Shown: positions 1 through 9,257 of the stretch, piece after piece | Layout of the letters: every line of letters starts with the position of its first letter | How positions within the stretch are numbered: the first letter of the stretch is position 1 | Source of the DNA: Streptomyces djakartensis | Lineage (GTDB): Bacteria; Actinomycetota; Actinomycetes; Streptomycetales; Streptomycetaceae | DNA: 64,000 bases | Reading direction: 5' to 3' | Assembly (NCBI RefSeq): GCF_014651075.1 | Contig: NZ_BMWE01000005.1 | Coordinates: 62,001 to 126,000, forward strand | Position numbers and translations under genes: made by a program | The notes under the pieces: model-generated | What the model was told of the DNA's origin: nothing | Databases searched by the model: none | Seen by the model: the letters and a program-made list of their open reading frames with translations, nothing else

Positions 1-91
1 CCGCGCCTGCGACCGTACTGTGACCTCAGCGAACAAACCCGCGCAACGGATCTCGGCGGTACCTCTTGCCGCGCCGGAAGGAGCGGCTGGC

Positions 92-2137
92 ATGAACGGG
101 TATGCGACCCCGGATCGCGACGGCGTCACGGCTGCGCCCGGCGGCCTGCTGGACCTGCTGAAGGTCGCGGCGGTGGTCCTGGACGCGGAGGGGCACATCG
201 CCCTGTGGAGCCCCGAGATCGAGCGGCTGCTCGGTTACACCGCGGCCGAGGCCCTGCGGCAGCGCGCCGACACGCTCCTGATCGCCCCCGAGAACCGCCC
301 CCGCGGCAGGGAGCTGTTCGCCCAGGTCAGAGCGGGCGACCGCTGGGCGGGGGTCTTCCCGCTGCGGCACAAGGACGGCTCGGAACGGGCCGTGGAGTTC
401 CGCACCATGCGGCTGCTGGACTCCGAGGGGCAGCCTCACCTGCTCGGACTCGCCGCGGACGCGACGACGGTCCGGAACGTGGAGCGGGACCTCGCCCTCT
501 CGCACAGTCTCGTCAACCAGACGCCGCTCGGTATCGCCGTCTTCGACAACGAGCTGCGCTGGGTCGGGGTCAACCCCGCCCTGGAGCGGATCAACGGCGT
601 ACCGGAGGAGGCCGTGCTGGGACGCCGGGTCGGGGAGGTGCTGCCGGACCTGGACGTGGAGGCCATCGAGGGCCGGATGCGGCACGTCCTCAAGACCGGC
701 AGACCCCTGCTCGACCAGCAGACCCTGGGCCGTACGGTGGCGGACGAGCAGGACCGCGCCTACTCGGAGTCGTACCACCGCATCGAGGACACCGACGGCC
801 GGGTGCTCGGTCTGGCGATGGCCGTACTGGACGTCACCGAGCGCCAGCAGGCCGCCGCCGAGGTCGCGCAGGCGCGCCAGCACCTGTCGGTGATCGCCGA
901 CGCCGGAGTGCGGATCGGCACCACGCTCGATCTGCAGCAGACCGCCCGGGAGCTGGCCGACGTGGTCGTCTCACACGTGGCGGACCTGGCAGCCGTGGAC
1001 GTCCTGGAGTCCGTCGTCGCCCACGGCACCATCCCCGCGGTGTTCGACAGCGCGCCCGCCGAGTTCCGGGCGCTGGCGGTGGCGGCCGGATACCCCACCG
1101 ACGCGATCCACGCCGCCGACCCGGTGGGCGAGCTGGCCACCTACGGGCCGTCTCGGATCATCACGCAGTGCGTCCGCAGTGCCCGCCCGGTCCTGGTGGA
1201 GCGCGTGGACGCCAGCATGATGCGGCGCATCGCCCGGGACGCGCGCGCCGCGCAGACGCTGCGCGAGGCCGGCGCCCACTCCTATCTGGCCCTGCCGCTG
1301 ATGGCCCGGGGCAAGGTGCTGGGCACGCTCACGCTGTACCGCACGGTCGACGAGCGCCCCTTCGACGACCGGGACCAGGTGCTCGCCTCGGAACTCGCCG
1401 CGCGCGCCGCGATCTGCATCGACAACGCCCGCCTCTACGGGCGGGAACGCGGCACCGCCCTGACGCTCCAGCGCAGCCTGCTCCCGGCCACGCCCGCCGA
1501 GCGGGAGGGGCTGGAGATCGCCGCCCGCTACCGTCCGGCCCTCAGCGAGGTCGGCGGCGACTGGTACGACGTGCTGCCGCTGGGCCGGGGACGCACCGCC
1601 TTCGTCGTCGGCGACGTGATGGGCAAGGGCGTCCAGGCAGCGGCGATCATGGGGCAGCTGAGCACCGCCACGCGGGCTCTGGCCCGGCTCGATCTGCCGC
1701 CCGCCGAGCTGCTGCGGCACCTCGACGACATCGCCGGTTCGCTCGGCGACGCGATCGCCACGTGCGTGTACGCCGTGTGTGATCTGCGGGCCGGCGTCTG
1801 CGCGCTGTCCAGCGCCGGTCACCTGCCGCCGGTGCTCGCCGGGCCGGACGGCAGCGCCGAGCTGGTCGACGTACCCGGCGGTGTCCCGCTCGGGGTGGGC
1901 GGTGTGGAGTTCCGCACCGTGGAGGTGGAGCTCGCCCCGGGCTCCCTGCTCGCGCTGTACACCGACGGGCTGGTCGAGAACCGCGGGGAGCCGATCGACG
2001 CCGGCCTCACCACGCTGACCCGGCTCCTGCGGAACGCGGGGCCCAGCCTGCAGCGCACCGGCGACAGCCTGCTCAGCGCGCTGAGTCCGGAGCCCGACGA
2101 CGACGTCGCGCTCCTGCTGGTCCGCACCCGCGTCTGA
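92..2137 (+). CDS. PAS-PAS-GAF-SpoIIE/PP2C serine phosphatase
   Basis: Cytoplasmic multi-sensor protein phosphatase of the RsbU/SpoIIE class, which in actinobacteria typically dephosphorylates anti-anti-sigma factors. In the 681-residue product I see a PAS domain at about 20-130, a second PAS at about 140-250, a GAF-like domain at about 265-450 and a C-terminal PP2C domain from about 460. The PP2C metal-binding signatures GGDWYD, GDVMGKG, TDGLVE and DDDVALLL are all present, so it should be active. The ATG at 92 is preceded by GGAAGGAG at 76-83 with 8-nt spacing, which is better than the upstream in-frame GTG at 20. No kinase or anti-sigma gene lies next to it, so its target is unknown. A second PP2C protein lies at 50465. 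Confidence 0.9.
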   Translation: MNGYATPDRDGVTAAPGGLLDLLKVAAVVLDAEGHIALWSPEIERLLGYTAAEALRQRADTLLIAPENRPRGRELFAQVRAGDRWAGVFPLRHKDGSERAVEFRTMRLLDSEGQPHLLGLAADATTVRNVERDLALSHSLVNQTPLGIAVFDNELRWVGVNPALERINGVPEEAVLGRRVGEVLPDLDVEAIEGRMRHVLKTGRPLLDQQTLGRTVADEQDRAYSESYHRIEDTDGRVLGLAMAVLDVTERQQAAAEVAQARQHLSVIADAGVRIGTTLDLQQTARELADVVVSHVADLAAVDVLESVVAHGTIPAVFDSAPAEFRALAVAAGYPTDAIHAADPVGELATYGPSRIITQCVRSARPVLVERVDASMMRRIARDARAAQTLREAGAHSYLALPLMARGKVLGTLTLYRTVDERPFDDRDQVLASELAARAAICIDNARLYGRERGTALTLQRSLLPATPAEREGLEIAARYRPALSEVGGDWYDVLPLGRGRTAFVVGDVMGKGVQAAAIMGQLSTATRALARLDLPPAELLRHLDDIAGSLGDAIATCVYAVCDLRAGVCALSSAGHLPPVLAGPDGSAELVDVPGGVPLGVGGVEFRTVEVELAPGSLLALYTDGLVENRGEPIDAGLTTLTRLLRNAGPSLQRTGDSLLSALSPEPDDDVALLLVRTRV

Positions 2138-2146
2138 ACACGCGGT

Positions 2147-2593
2147 TCAGGGGTTGCCCGGCGGCTGTTCGAAGGGCTGCCAGGCGTCGTCCTTGCGCAC
2201 GGTGCACAGGGCCCAGATGACGAGGCCCGAGATGGCGATCATGACGACGGACCAGACCGGGTAGTACGGGAGGGAGAGGAAGTTGGCGATGATGACGAGT
2301 CCGGCGATGATGACGCCGGCCACGCGCGCCCATGTCGACGCCTGGAACAGCCCGATGCTGACGGCCACGGCGACCGCGCCCAGGATCAGGTGGACCCAGC
2401 CCCAGCCCGTGAGGTCGAACTCGAAGACGTAGTCGGACGTCGAGAGGAACACGTCGTCCTCGGCGATCGCCGCGATACCGCGCATGATGCCGAGTATTCC
2501 GGCGATCATGAGCATGACGGCTCCGAGGGCCATCACACCGACGGCCCATTCGCGCTTCGCCGTACGTCCGTGTGTGGGATGAGTGGCGGCCAT
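2147..2593 (-). CDS. DUF7144-like four-helix membrane protein
   Basis: Small integral membrane protein of 148 residues with four predicted helices (about 16-40, 63-83, 90-108 and 111-131). The W-G-W-V-H-L-I-L-G motif and the LPYYPVWSV segment match the actinobacterial DUF7144 pattern as I know it. The function is unknown. The ATG at 2593 has GAGG just upstream; an in-frame extension to 2788 is low-complexity Arg/Pro-rich and was not used. It converges on the phosphatase gene, leaving only 9 bp between the two stop codons, with no terminator hairpin visible there. Confidence 0.8.
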   Translation of the reverse strand: MAATHPTHGRTAKREWAVGVMALGAVMLMIAGILGIMRGIAAIAEDDVFLSTSDYVFEFDLTGWGWVHLILGAVAVAVSIGLFQASTWARVAGVIIAGLVIIANFLSLPYYPVWSVVMIAISGLVIWALCTVRKDDAWQPFEQPPGNP

Positions 2594-2885
2594 GCTGCTG
2601 CCTCGTTTCCGCTGTGTCCGGTGCCTTCGGCGACCGGAGCTGGAGGTTGGCGTGGGCCAGGGCTTCCCCCGGCCGCTCCCAGCGTGCTCACGCCTCGGTC
2701 CCGGCCGCCTCACCCGGGGCGGGTGACCGTCCGGCGGCGACGTCCTCCCGGGCGCGTCGAGACCGGCTCTCCCCGGTCGGGGGCCCACGCCCGCCCGATG
2801 ACCGGATCACCCGCCGTGGGTGATCCGCGTCCGGCGCCACCGCGATGAAGTGGAAGGCCCAGTCCACGGGACCGAGAGACACGAA

Positions 2886-3479
2886 ATGGACCATCCAGGG
2901 GTTTCCCGGACCGGGCCCACCCGGCCTCGGCGAGCGCGGGAGCAGCAGGAGCGGCGTTCCGGGCGGCGCGCGCAGTTCGCCGCCCTCGTCCGTGCCGCGC
3001 TCATCGCGCTCGGGCTCGTCATCGTCTACTACGAGCTGCCACTGGACGGGCACAGCACGGCCCGCACCTCGACGCTGCTGGCCTGCGGCCTGCTGCTCGT
3101 CCTCGTGATCTTCTGGCGGGAGGTACGGGCCATCGTGTCCTCGCCCTATCCCCGGCTGAAGGCGGTCGAGGCCCTGGCCACGACACTGGCACTGTTCCTG
3201 TTGCTCTTCGCGGGCACCTACTTCACGGTGGAGCACACCACCCCGGGCTCGTTCAGCGAGCCGATGACCAAGACGGACTCCCTGTACTTCACGCTCACCA
3301 CGTTCAGCACCGTCGGATACGGCGACATCGTCGCCCGCTCCCAGACGGGACGCGTGCTGACGATGCTGCAGATGCTGGGCGGCCTGCTGCTGGTGGGTCT
3401 GGCCGCACGGATCCTCGCCCAGGCGGTGAGGGCGGGAGTGCGCAGGCAGGGGCGCGAGCCGCCCGAGGACCTCCCCTGA
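2886..3479 (+). CDS. Potassium channel family protein (Ion_trans_2 pore)
   Basis: Membrane potassium channel of 197 residues. The selectivity filter TVGYGD sits at residues 142-147, between helices at about 95-114 and 157-177. Two further hydrophobic stretches at 31-49 and 62-77 suggest a four-helix protein rather than a minimal KcsA-type two-helix one. No RCK or cyclic-nucleotide domain is visible, and the C-terminus is a short basic/acidic tail. The ATG at 2886 has GAGAG about 8 nt upstream; a GTG at 2820 would add 22 charged residues without a Shine-Dalgarno. It lies 18 bp before the DUF2252 gene and is probably co-transcribed with it. Confidence 0.85.
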   Translation: MDHPGVSRTGPTRPRRAREQQERRSGRRAQFAALVRAALIALGLVIVYYELPLDGHSTARTSTLLACGLLLVLVIFWREVRAIVSSPYPRLKAVEALATTLALFLLLFAGTYFTVEHTTPGSFSEPMTKTDSLYFTLTTFSTVGYGDIVARSQTGRVLTMLQMLGGLLLVGLAARILAQAVRAGVRRQGREPPEDLP

Positions 3480-3497
3480 CGGCCGGAGGGCTGAACC

Positions 3498-4907
3498 ATG
3501 ACCGTAGCAAGCCCCTTCACCGCCTTCCTGTCGCCGGCCGAGCGGGCGGCCGAGGGCCGGAGCGTGCGGCGCCGGGTCCCGCGTTCTTCCCACGGCGTCT
3601 TCGAGGCGGGCCCCGGGCGTTTCGACCCGGTCGAGGTGGTGGAGCGCCAGTCGGCCGATCGGGTACCGGAGCTGGTGCCGATCCGCTACGCCCGGATGCT
3701 GGAGTCCCCGTTCCGCTTCTACCGGGGCGCGGCGGCGATCATGGCCGCGGATCTCGGGGCCGCCCCGGACACCGGGCTGCGGGTGCAGCTGTGCGGGGAC
3801 GCCCATCTGCTGAACTTCCGGCTGCTGGCCTCTCCGGAGCGCCATCTGGTGTTCGACATCAACGACTTCGACGAGACCCTGGCCGGGCCGTTCGAGTGGG
3901 ACGTCAAGCGGCTGGCGGCCAGCTTCGCCATCGCCGGCCGGGCCAACGATTTCGGCACCGCGGAGCAGGACAGTGCGGTGCAGGCGTGTGTACGGGCCTA
4001 CCGGCAGCGGATGCGGGAGTTCGCCGGCATGCGCACGCTGGACGTCTGGTACGCGCAGGACGACGTCGACCAGCTCCGGGAACTGATGGCCGCGTCGATG
4101 ACCAAGGAGGCGAGGCGCCGTTCCGACGAGGCGACGGCGAAGGCCCGCACCCGCACCCACATGCAGGCCTTCGCGAAACTCACCCGGAGGACGCCCGAAG
4201 GGCGGCGGATCGCGCCCGACCCGCCGCTGATCACCCCGCTCAGGGACCTGGAGACCGACTCCTCGCCGCACGATCGGGAGAGGGAACTGCACGCCGTCCT
4301 GGAGGGCTACGCCCGCAGTCTGTCGTCCGAGCACCGGTACCTGCTGCGCCGCTACCGTCCGGTGGACACCGCCCGCAAGGTGGTGGGGGTCGGCAGCGTC
4401 GGCACCCGCTGCTGGATCGTGCTCCTGCTCGGCCGGGACGACGACGATCCCCTGCTGCTGCAGGCCAAGGAGGCGGGGGCGTCGGTGCTCGCCGCCCACA
4501 CCGGTGGCGACCACTACGACAACCAGGGCCGCCGCGTGGTCGCGGGACAGCGGCTGATCCAGACCACCAGCGACATCCTCCTGGGCTGGACCCACGCCGT
4601 GGGCCTCGACGGACACGACCGGGACTTCTACGTACGGCAGTTGCGGGACTGGAAGGGCATCGCGCGTCCGGACACGATGGACCCGGGCCTGCTGCGCCTG
4701 TTCGCGCGGCTGTGCGGGGCGAGCCTGGCGCGGGCCCACGCCCGCTCGGGCGATCCCGTGGCGATCGCGGCCTACCTGGGCGGCAGCGACCGCTTCGAGC
4801 GCGCGCTCGCCTCGTTCGCGCAGGCCTACGCCGACCGGAACGAGCGGGATTTCGCAGCGCTGGGCGCCGCCGCCCGCTCCGGCAGGATCCCCACGGCGGC
4901 CCCGTGA
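3498..4907 (+). CDS. DUF2252 domain-containing protein
   Basis: A 469-residue soluble protein of the DUF2252 family, recognised from the N-terminal RYARMLESPFRFYRGAA region, the CGDAHLLNF motif and the DINDFDET motif. These resemble the kinase-like fold of aminoglycoside phosphotransferase and HipA-type proteins (nucleotide-binding and D-x-N-D-x-D style elements), but no activity is established to my knowledge. GGAGG precedes the ATG with normal spacing. Its close downstream position suggests an operon with the potassium channel gene. Confidence 0.85.
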   Translation: MTVASPFTAFLSPAERAAEGRSVRRRVPRSSHGVFEAGPGRFDPVEVVERQSADRVPELVPIRYARMLESPFRFYRGAAAIMAADLGAAPDTGLRVQLCGDAHLLNFRLLASPERHLVFDINDFDETLAGPFEWDVKRLAASFAIAGRANDFGTAEQDSAVQACVRAYRQRMREFAGMRTLDVWYAQDDVDQLRELMAASMTKEARRRSDEATAKARTRTHMQAFAKLTRRTPEGRRIAPDPPLITPLRDLETDSSPHDRERELHAVLEGYARSLSSEHRYLLRRYRPVDTARKVVGVGSVGTRCWIVLLLGRDDDDPLLLQAKEAGASVLAAHTGGDHYDNQGRRVVAGQRLIQTTSDILLGWTHAVGLDGHDRDFYVRQLRDWKGIARPDTMDPGLLRLFARLCGASLARAHARSGDPVAIAAYLGGSDRFERALASFAQAYADRNERDFAALGAAARSGRIPTAAP

Positions 4908-4938
4908 GTCACCCGGCGCACGAACCCGCCCTCACTTC

Positions 4939-7635
4939 TCACAGAAGGCGCAGATCACGCCCTCGGCGCACGGCGTCGCCGCGTCGGCCCACCGCGAGTT
5001 TGCGGTAGATGCTCTTCAGGTGGGTCTTCACGGTGTTCGCGGAGACGTGGAGGTCGGCGGCGATCTCCTGCGTCGACATCATCTGGGACAGTCTGCGCAG
5101 CACGTCCCGCTCGCGCTCGCTCAGTTCCTCGACGGGCAGGTCCGGGGCGGGGGGCGCGGGAGCCAGCGGCGGGGTGCGCCCGGGGACGCGGTACCGGCCG
5201 CTGCCGGGGACGAGCCAGCCCTCGGCCAGTTCCCGTGGCCGGCCGGTGCTCAGCAGCGGGCGGATCCAGGGTCCGGCCTCCCGGAACGGCCGGCGCAGCC
5301 GATCCCGCCGGCCGTCCAGGAGCGCGCGGGCGAGGAGGCGGCGGGCGGTCTGAAGATCCCCGGTCTCCAGGGCGGCCTGGGCGCGTACCAGCGTGGCGCG
5401 GACGGTCACCGCCGGACCGGGCCGGTCGTCCTCGGGCAGTGCGTCGATGAGGCCGAGCGCCTCTTCCGGGCGCCCCGCCGCGAGCCGGGCCCGTGCCGCC
5501 GCGACCGCACAGGCCGTCCGGTGGTGTGCCGCCGGCTCCACGGCCTTCTCGGCCAGCTCGGGATCTCCCTGGGCCAGATGGGCGGCGGACGCGAGCAGGG
5601 CGCTCCGGTCCCGCGCCCAGGGTGAGTTCACGGCTGCCGGGACGGTCACCTCCGCCGCTGCCAGTGCGGCCCTGGTGTCCCCTCTGGCCAGGAGCAGGAG
5701 CCCGCGGGTGAGGCTCCGGCCCGCCTGAAGCACCGGGTCCTCGACTAGTGGCGTGGTGCCGGCCGCCGCGTCGAGGAGCGCCTGGGCCTCGTCGAGTTCG
5801 TCGCGGTCGATGTGCACGGCGGCCAGGACCAGAGGGCCGGTGCCGGCCCAGGACTGCTGGGGCAGGCTGTAGTGCTCCGCCTGGCCTGCCGCCGCCCGGG
5901 CCTTGTGTTCCGCCCGGCCGGGCCAGCCGTCGAGGTAGTCGATCAGGGCCAGGTGGCCGAGGGCCTCCCACCGGGGCAGTGCCAGCGCCGCTCCGCCCGG
6001 CTGTCCGGCGACCGCCGACAGGGCGCTCCGGGCGGCGCCGAAACGCCCTGCCCACAGGCGGGCGGAACCCAGGTGGGCGAGCAGGAGGGCGGTGATCTCC
6101 GGGTGGTCGTCGAGGAGCTGGGCGGGGACCTCCTGCCGGAGGACTCCCGCCTGCTCGGCGGCGCGTTCCGCCCTGCCCGGAGCGCCGGTCAGCCGTCCGG
6201 CCAGGGCTTCCAGCAGGGCACAGCTGAGCCGGCCGGGCGCGGGGCCGGTTCCGTCCCCGGCCAGTTGCTCCCCGGCCCGGCGCAGGTGGGCGAGGCCGTG
6301 ATCGAGATCGTGCCGGGCCAGTTCGCGTGCCGCGCGGACGAGGTCCGGCGCCGGGCCCGTCGCTTCGGGGGTCATCCGTGCGAACAGGGTGGACAGGTCC
6401 CCGGCGCGCAGGCCGGTGAAGAGCTGCCCGATCGCGAGGTCGTCGACGACGGCGCGGGTGGCGAACTCCCAGTCTCCGGCCGCCGCGCCCTGGACGAGCG
6501 CTTCGTGCAGGGCTCCGGACCGGCGCAGCCACCGCGCGGCCCGGCCGCGCAGCTCCGGCTCCAGGCCGGGGAAACGCTCGCGCAGGTGGGCGCGGAGGAT
6601 CTCCGCGAAGAGGGGGTGCAGGCTGTACCACGAGTGGCCCAGGTAGTGGACGAAGGCGTTCTCGCGCCGCAGCGCGGCCAGGACCGGTTCCGCGTCGGTG
6701 CGCAGCGTCAGCGCGTTCACCAGGTCGGGGCAGAAGCGTTCCAGGACGCTGATGCGCAGCAGCAGGTCCTGCGTACCGGGGGCCTGCCGGTCCAGCACCT
6801 CGGCCAGCAGGAAGTCGGCCACCGTGCTGTGGCCGACTTCGAACTGCTTCAGGTAGGCCTGGGGGTCCGGTCCCTGCCGGGCGGCCAGTGCGCACAGGCT
6901 GAGGCCCGCGGCCCACCCCTGGGTCCGCCCCACCAGGGTCCGCACGGCGCTCGCCGGCAGGTGCAGCCCGTGGCGTGACAGCAGTTCCCGGGCCTCCTCG
7001 GAGGTGAAGGCCAGCTCCGCGTCCCGGATCTCCGTCAGCTCGCCCGCCGCACGGTAGCGGTGCAGGGGCAGCAGGGGTTCGGTGCGCGTGACGACGACCA
7101 GCCGCATGCCGCCTCCGGCGTGGCGCAGCACGAACCGCAACTGCTCCGCGATCTCGGGTGAGGTCACCCGGTCGAACTCGTCGAGGACGACGACGGTGGC
7201 GTGGTCCCGGCTCTCGAGGTCGGCGGCCAGGCAGGTCAGCGTCCGCCGGTCCACCCGGCCGGCCTCCGCCGGGCAGCCGACGTCGCCCGCCACGGGCACG
7301 CCGGCGGCGCGCAGCGCCTCCAGCAGATACGCCCAGAAGACCCCGGGGGCCTGGTCGGCGGTGTCGGTGGTGAGCCAGGCCACGGGTTCGCGCAGGCCGG
7401 CCGCCCAGTCGGCGACCAGGAGGGTCTTGCCCGCGCCCGCGGACCCGTTGACCATCGTCAGGGGCGTCACGAGAGCCTGGTCGAGGTGCCGGACCAGGCG
7501 GGACCGGCGCAGGAACGTGGCGGGCCGCTCCGGCAGGACGAAACGGGTGCGCAACAGCGGATCACCCGTGGGGTCGACACCCGCGGGCGCGGGCTCCGTA
7601 CCGGTCGCGTCGGTCGCGGCCATAGGGGTCACCAC
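4939..7635 (-). CDS. LAL-type LuxR transcriptional regulator (MalT-like)
   Basis: Large ATP-binding regulator of the LuxR family with 898 residues. An AAA/STAND-type ATPase module carries Walker A GSAGAGKT at residues 64-71 and Walker B VVVLDEFD at 148-155. A long helical TPR-like middle follows (about 420-820), then a C-terminal LuxR HTH at about 835-898 with LSERERDVLRRL and VSANTVKTHLKSIYRKL. This is the MalT architecture: an inducer and ATP drive oligomerisation and promoter binding. The start is GTG at 7635 or ATG at 7623; neither has an ideal Shine-Dalgarno. It diverges from the amidotransferase gene across a region with a 40-bp hairpin. The inducer and targets are not evident. Confidence 0.9.
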   Translation of the reverse strand: MVTPMAATDATGTEPAPAGVDPTGDPLLRTRFVLPERPATFLRRSRLVRHLDQALVTPLTMVNGSAGAGKTLLVADWAAGLREPVAWLTTDTADQAPGVFWAYLLEALRAAGVPVAGDVGCPAEAGRVDRRTLTCLAADLESRDHATVVVLDEFDRVTSPEIAEQLRFVLRHAGGGMRLVVVTRTEPLLPLHRYRAAGELTEIRDAELAFTSEEARELLSRHGLHLPASAVRTLVGRTQGWAAGLSLCALAARQGPDPQAYLKQFEVGHSTVADFLLAEVLDRQAPGTQDLLLRISVLERFCPDLVNALTLRTDAEPVLAALRRENAFVHYLGHSWYSLHPLFAEILRAHLRERFPGLEPELRGRAARWLRRSGALHEALVQGAAAGDWEFATRAVVDDLAIGQLFTGLRAGDLSTLFARMTPEATGPAPDLVRAARELARHDLDHGLAHLRRAGEQLAGDGTGPAPGRLSCALLEALAGRLTGAPGRAERAAEQAGVLRQEVPAQLLDDHPEITALLLAHLGSARLWAGRFGAARSALSAVAGQPGGAALALPRWEALGHLALIDYLDGWPGRAEHKARAAAGQAEHYSLPQQSWAGTGPLVLAAVHIDRDELDEAQALLDAAAGTTPLVEDPVLQAGRSLTRGLLLLARGDTRAALAAAEVTVPAAVNSPWARDRSALLASAAHLAQGDPELAEKAVEPAAHHRTACAVAAARARLAAGRPEEALGLIDALPEDDRPGPAVTVRATLVRAQAALETGDLQTARRLLARALLDGRRDRLRRPFREAGPWIRPLLSTGRPRELAEGWLVPGSGRYRVPGRTPPLAPAPPAPDLPVEELSERERDVLRRLSQMMSTQEIAADLHVSANTVKTHLKSIYRKLAVGRRGDAVRRGRDLRLL

Positions 7636-7686
7636 CGCCTGCCGTCCGTCGGGGCACGAGCAGTACTCGTTTCGCTCAGGATCTCA

Positions 7687-7726
7687 GCGTTCCCTCCCCC
7701 GTGCACGCGCACGGGGGAGGGAACGC
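7687..7726. repeat. Perfect 18-bp inverted repeat, 4-nt loop
   Basis: Two perfectly complementary 18-nt arms (7687-7704 and 7709-7726) surround the loop ACGC. It lies between the divergent LAL regulator and the class II amidotransferase, 52 bp upstream of the former and about 150 bp upstream of the latter. It is either a very strong operator-like palindrome or, in RNA, a stable leader hairpin on either transcript. There is no T-tract. Confidence 0.8.
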
Positions 7727-7879
7727 AACCACCCGCTGCGGGCGATGCGGCGGCCCGGGGTCCCGGGGTCAGGTGGAGGTACGCGCCCGCCGCCCCGGCG
7801 CGCGGGCCGCGGATCGGAAAGGCACCACCGAGGGAGCCGCACGGCACGGCCGGGGCGGCCCGGAACGGGGGCACCGAGC

Positions 7880-8713
7880 ATGTGTCGCTGGCTCGCCTAC
7901 TCGGGCACTCCCGTGCTGCTCGACGACGTGCTGTACCGCCCGGAGCATTCGCTGATCGACCAGAGCCTGCACGCGCGGATGGGCGTCGAGACCACCAACG
8001 GAGACGGGTTCGGCGTCGGCTGGTACGCGTCGCATCTGCGCACCCCCGCGGTGTTCCGCGACACCGGGCCGGCCTGGAGCAACCGCAACCTCCGGGAGAT
8101 CGCCGACCATGTGCGCTCGTCGCTGTTCTTCGCCCACGTGCGCGCTTCCACCGGGAGCGCGGTGCAGCAGACCAACTGTCACCCCTTCCGGCACCGGCAA
8201 TGGATGTGGATGCACAACGGTGCGATCGACGGGTTCCACGAGCTGCGCCGGGACCTCATGCTCGCCGTCGACCCGGCGCTGTTCCCGTCGCTCGAGGGCA
8301 CGACCGACTCCGAGGTGATGTTCCATGTGGCCCTCACCTTCGGGCTCGACGGTGATCCGCCGGGCGCGGTGGCGCGGATGGCGGGACTCGTCGAGCGGCT
8401 GGGGCGTGAACACGGGGTGGCGGAACCGCTCCAGATGACCGTCGCCGTGACCGACGGCGAGCGGCTGTGGTTCTTCCGGTATTCCAGCGGCGGTGCCTCG
8501 CGGTCGCTGTACTACAGCAGCCGCGTGGAGGACGTGCGCGCCCTCCACCCCGATCTCGCGTTCCTGAGGGAGATCTCCGAGGAGACCCGCCTGGTCGTGT
8601 CGGAGCCGCTGGGCGACCTCCCCGGCGCCTGGAACGCCGTACCGGAGAGCACGTACGGCCTCGTCCAGCCCGGCCGGGACCTGCTGCGGCACTTCGAGCC
8701 CGAGCCCGTCTGA
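7880..8713 (+). CDS. Class II glutamine amidotransferase (EgtC-like)
   Basis: A 277-residue Ntn-type glutamine amidotransferase. The product begins MCRWLAYSG, placing the catalytic Cys at position 2 after Met removal. The conserved region around residue 90 (FFAHVRASTGSAVQQTNCHPF) and the MWMHNGAIDGF segment match the GATase_4/EgtC-like family. The family hydrolyses glutamine or a gamma-glutamyl bond; EgtC acts in ergothioneine synthesis, but no other egt gene is nearby, so the substrate is unassigned. The ATG at 7880 is fixed by the need for an N-terminal Cys. An open frame extends far upstream (to 7082) but lacks that feature and overlaps the LAL gene. Confidence 0.88.
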   Translation: MCRWLAYSGTPVLLDDVLYRPEHSLIDQSLHARMGVETTNGDGFGVGWYASHLRTPAVFRDTGPAWSNRNLREIADHVRSSLFFAHVRASTGSAVQQTNCHPFRHRQWMWMHNGAIDGFHELRRDLMLAVDPALFPSLEGTTDSEVMFHVALTFGLDGDPPGAVARMAGLVERLGREHGVAEPLQMTVAVTDGERLWFFRYSSGGASRSLYYSSRVEDVRALHPDLAFLREISEETRLVVSEPLGDLPGAWNAVPESTYGLVQPGRDLLRHFEPEPV

Positions 8714-8747
8714 AACCCGCCCGCGTCCGGCCGCGACGAGGTTCGCG

Positions 8748-9257
8748 TCAGCTCAGTCGCGCGGCGAACGCCGCGTGGGCACGCTCGTCGAAGAGCACGA
8801 ACCGGACCTCCTCGACATCGGTCCTCGCCGCCCGCACCGCGTCGACCGCGATCCGCGCGGCGTCCTCCAGCGGGTAGCGGTACACACCGGTGGAGATCGC
8901 CGGGAAGGCGACGGTACGGGCGCCGAGCTCGTCGGCGATCCGCAGCGACTCGCGGTAGCAGGAGGCGAGGAGGCCTGAGCGGTCCTCGCTCGCACTGAAG
9001 ACGGGGCCGACGGTGTGGATCACCCAGCGGGCGTCCAGGTCGCCGGCGGTGGTGGCGACGGCCCTGCCCGTGGCCAGGCCTTTGCCGTAGTGCCCGGCGC
9101 GGAGCTTTCGGCACTCCTCGAGGATGGCCGGGCCGCCGCGCCGGTGGATCGCGCCGTCGACTCCTCCCCCGCCCAGCAGGGAGGAGTTGGCCGCGTTGAC
9201 GATGGCGTCGACGCGCTGCCGGGTGATGTCGCCCTGGACCAGTTCGATGGTGGTCAC
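8748..9257 (-). CDS. Macrodomain O-acetyl-ADP-ribose deacetylase
   Basis: A 169-residue single macrodomain of the MacroD/YmdB type, which hydrolyses O-acetyl-ADP-ribose and mono-ADP-ribosyl groups. The ADP-ribose-binding signatures are clear: GDIT near the N-terminus, [20 protein letters not shown], and the later loop [12 protein letters not shown]. It starts at a GTG (9257) that overlaps the stop of the upstream FAD oxidoreductase by 4 bp (9254-9257), so the two are translationally coupled and probably in one operon. No ADP-ribosyltransferase gene is adjacent. Confidence 0.92.
   Translation of the reverse strand: MTTIELVQGDITRQRVDAIVNAANSSLLGGGGVDGAIHRRGGPAILEECRKLRAGHYGKGLATGRAVATTAGDLDARWVIHTVGPVFSASEDRSGLLASCYRESLRIADELGARTVAFPAISTGVYRYPLEDAARIAVDAVRAARTDVEEVRFVLFDERAHAAFAARLS

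Noticed and set aside
7082..7879. N-terminal extension of the class II amidotransferase
   Set aside because: The enzyme needs Cys right after the initiator Met, and the extension overlaps the divergent LAL regulator with low-complexity sequence.
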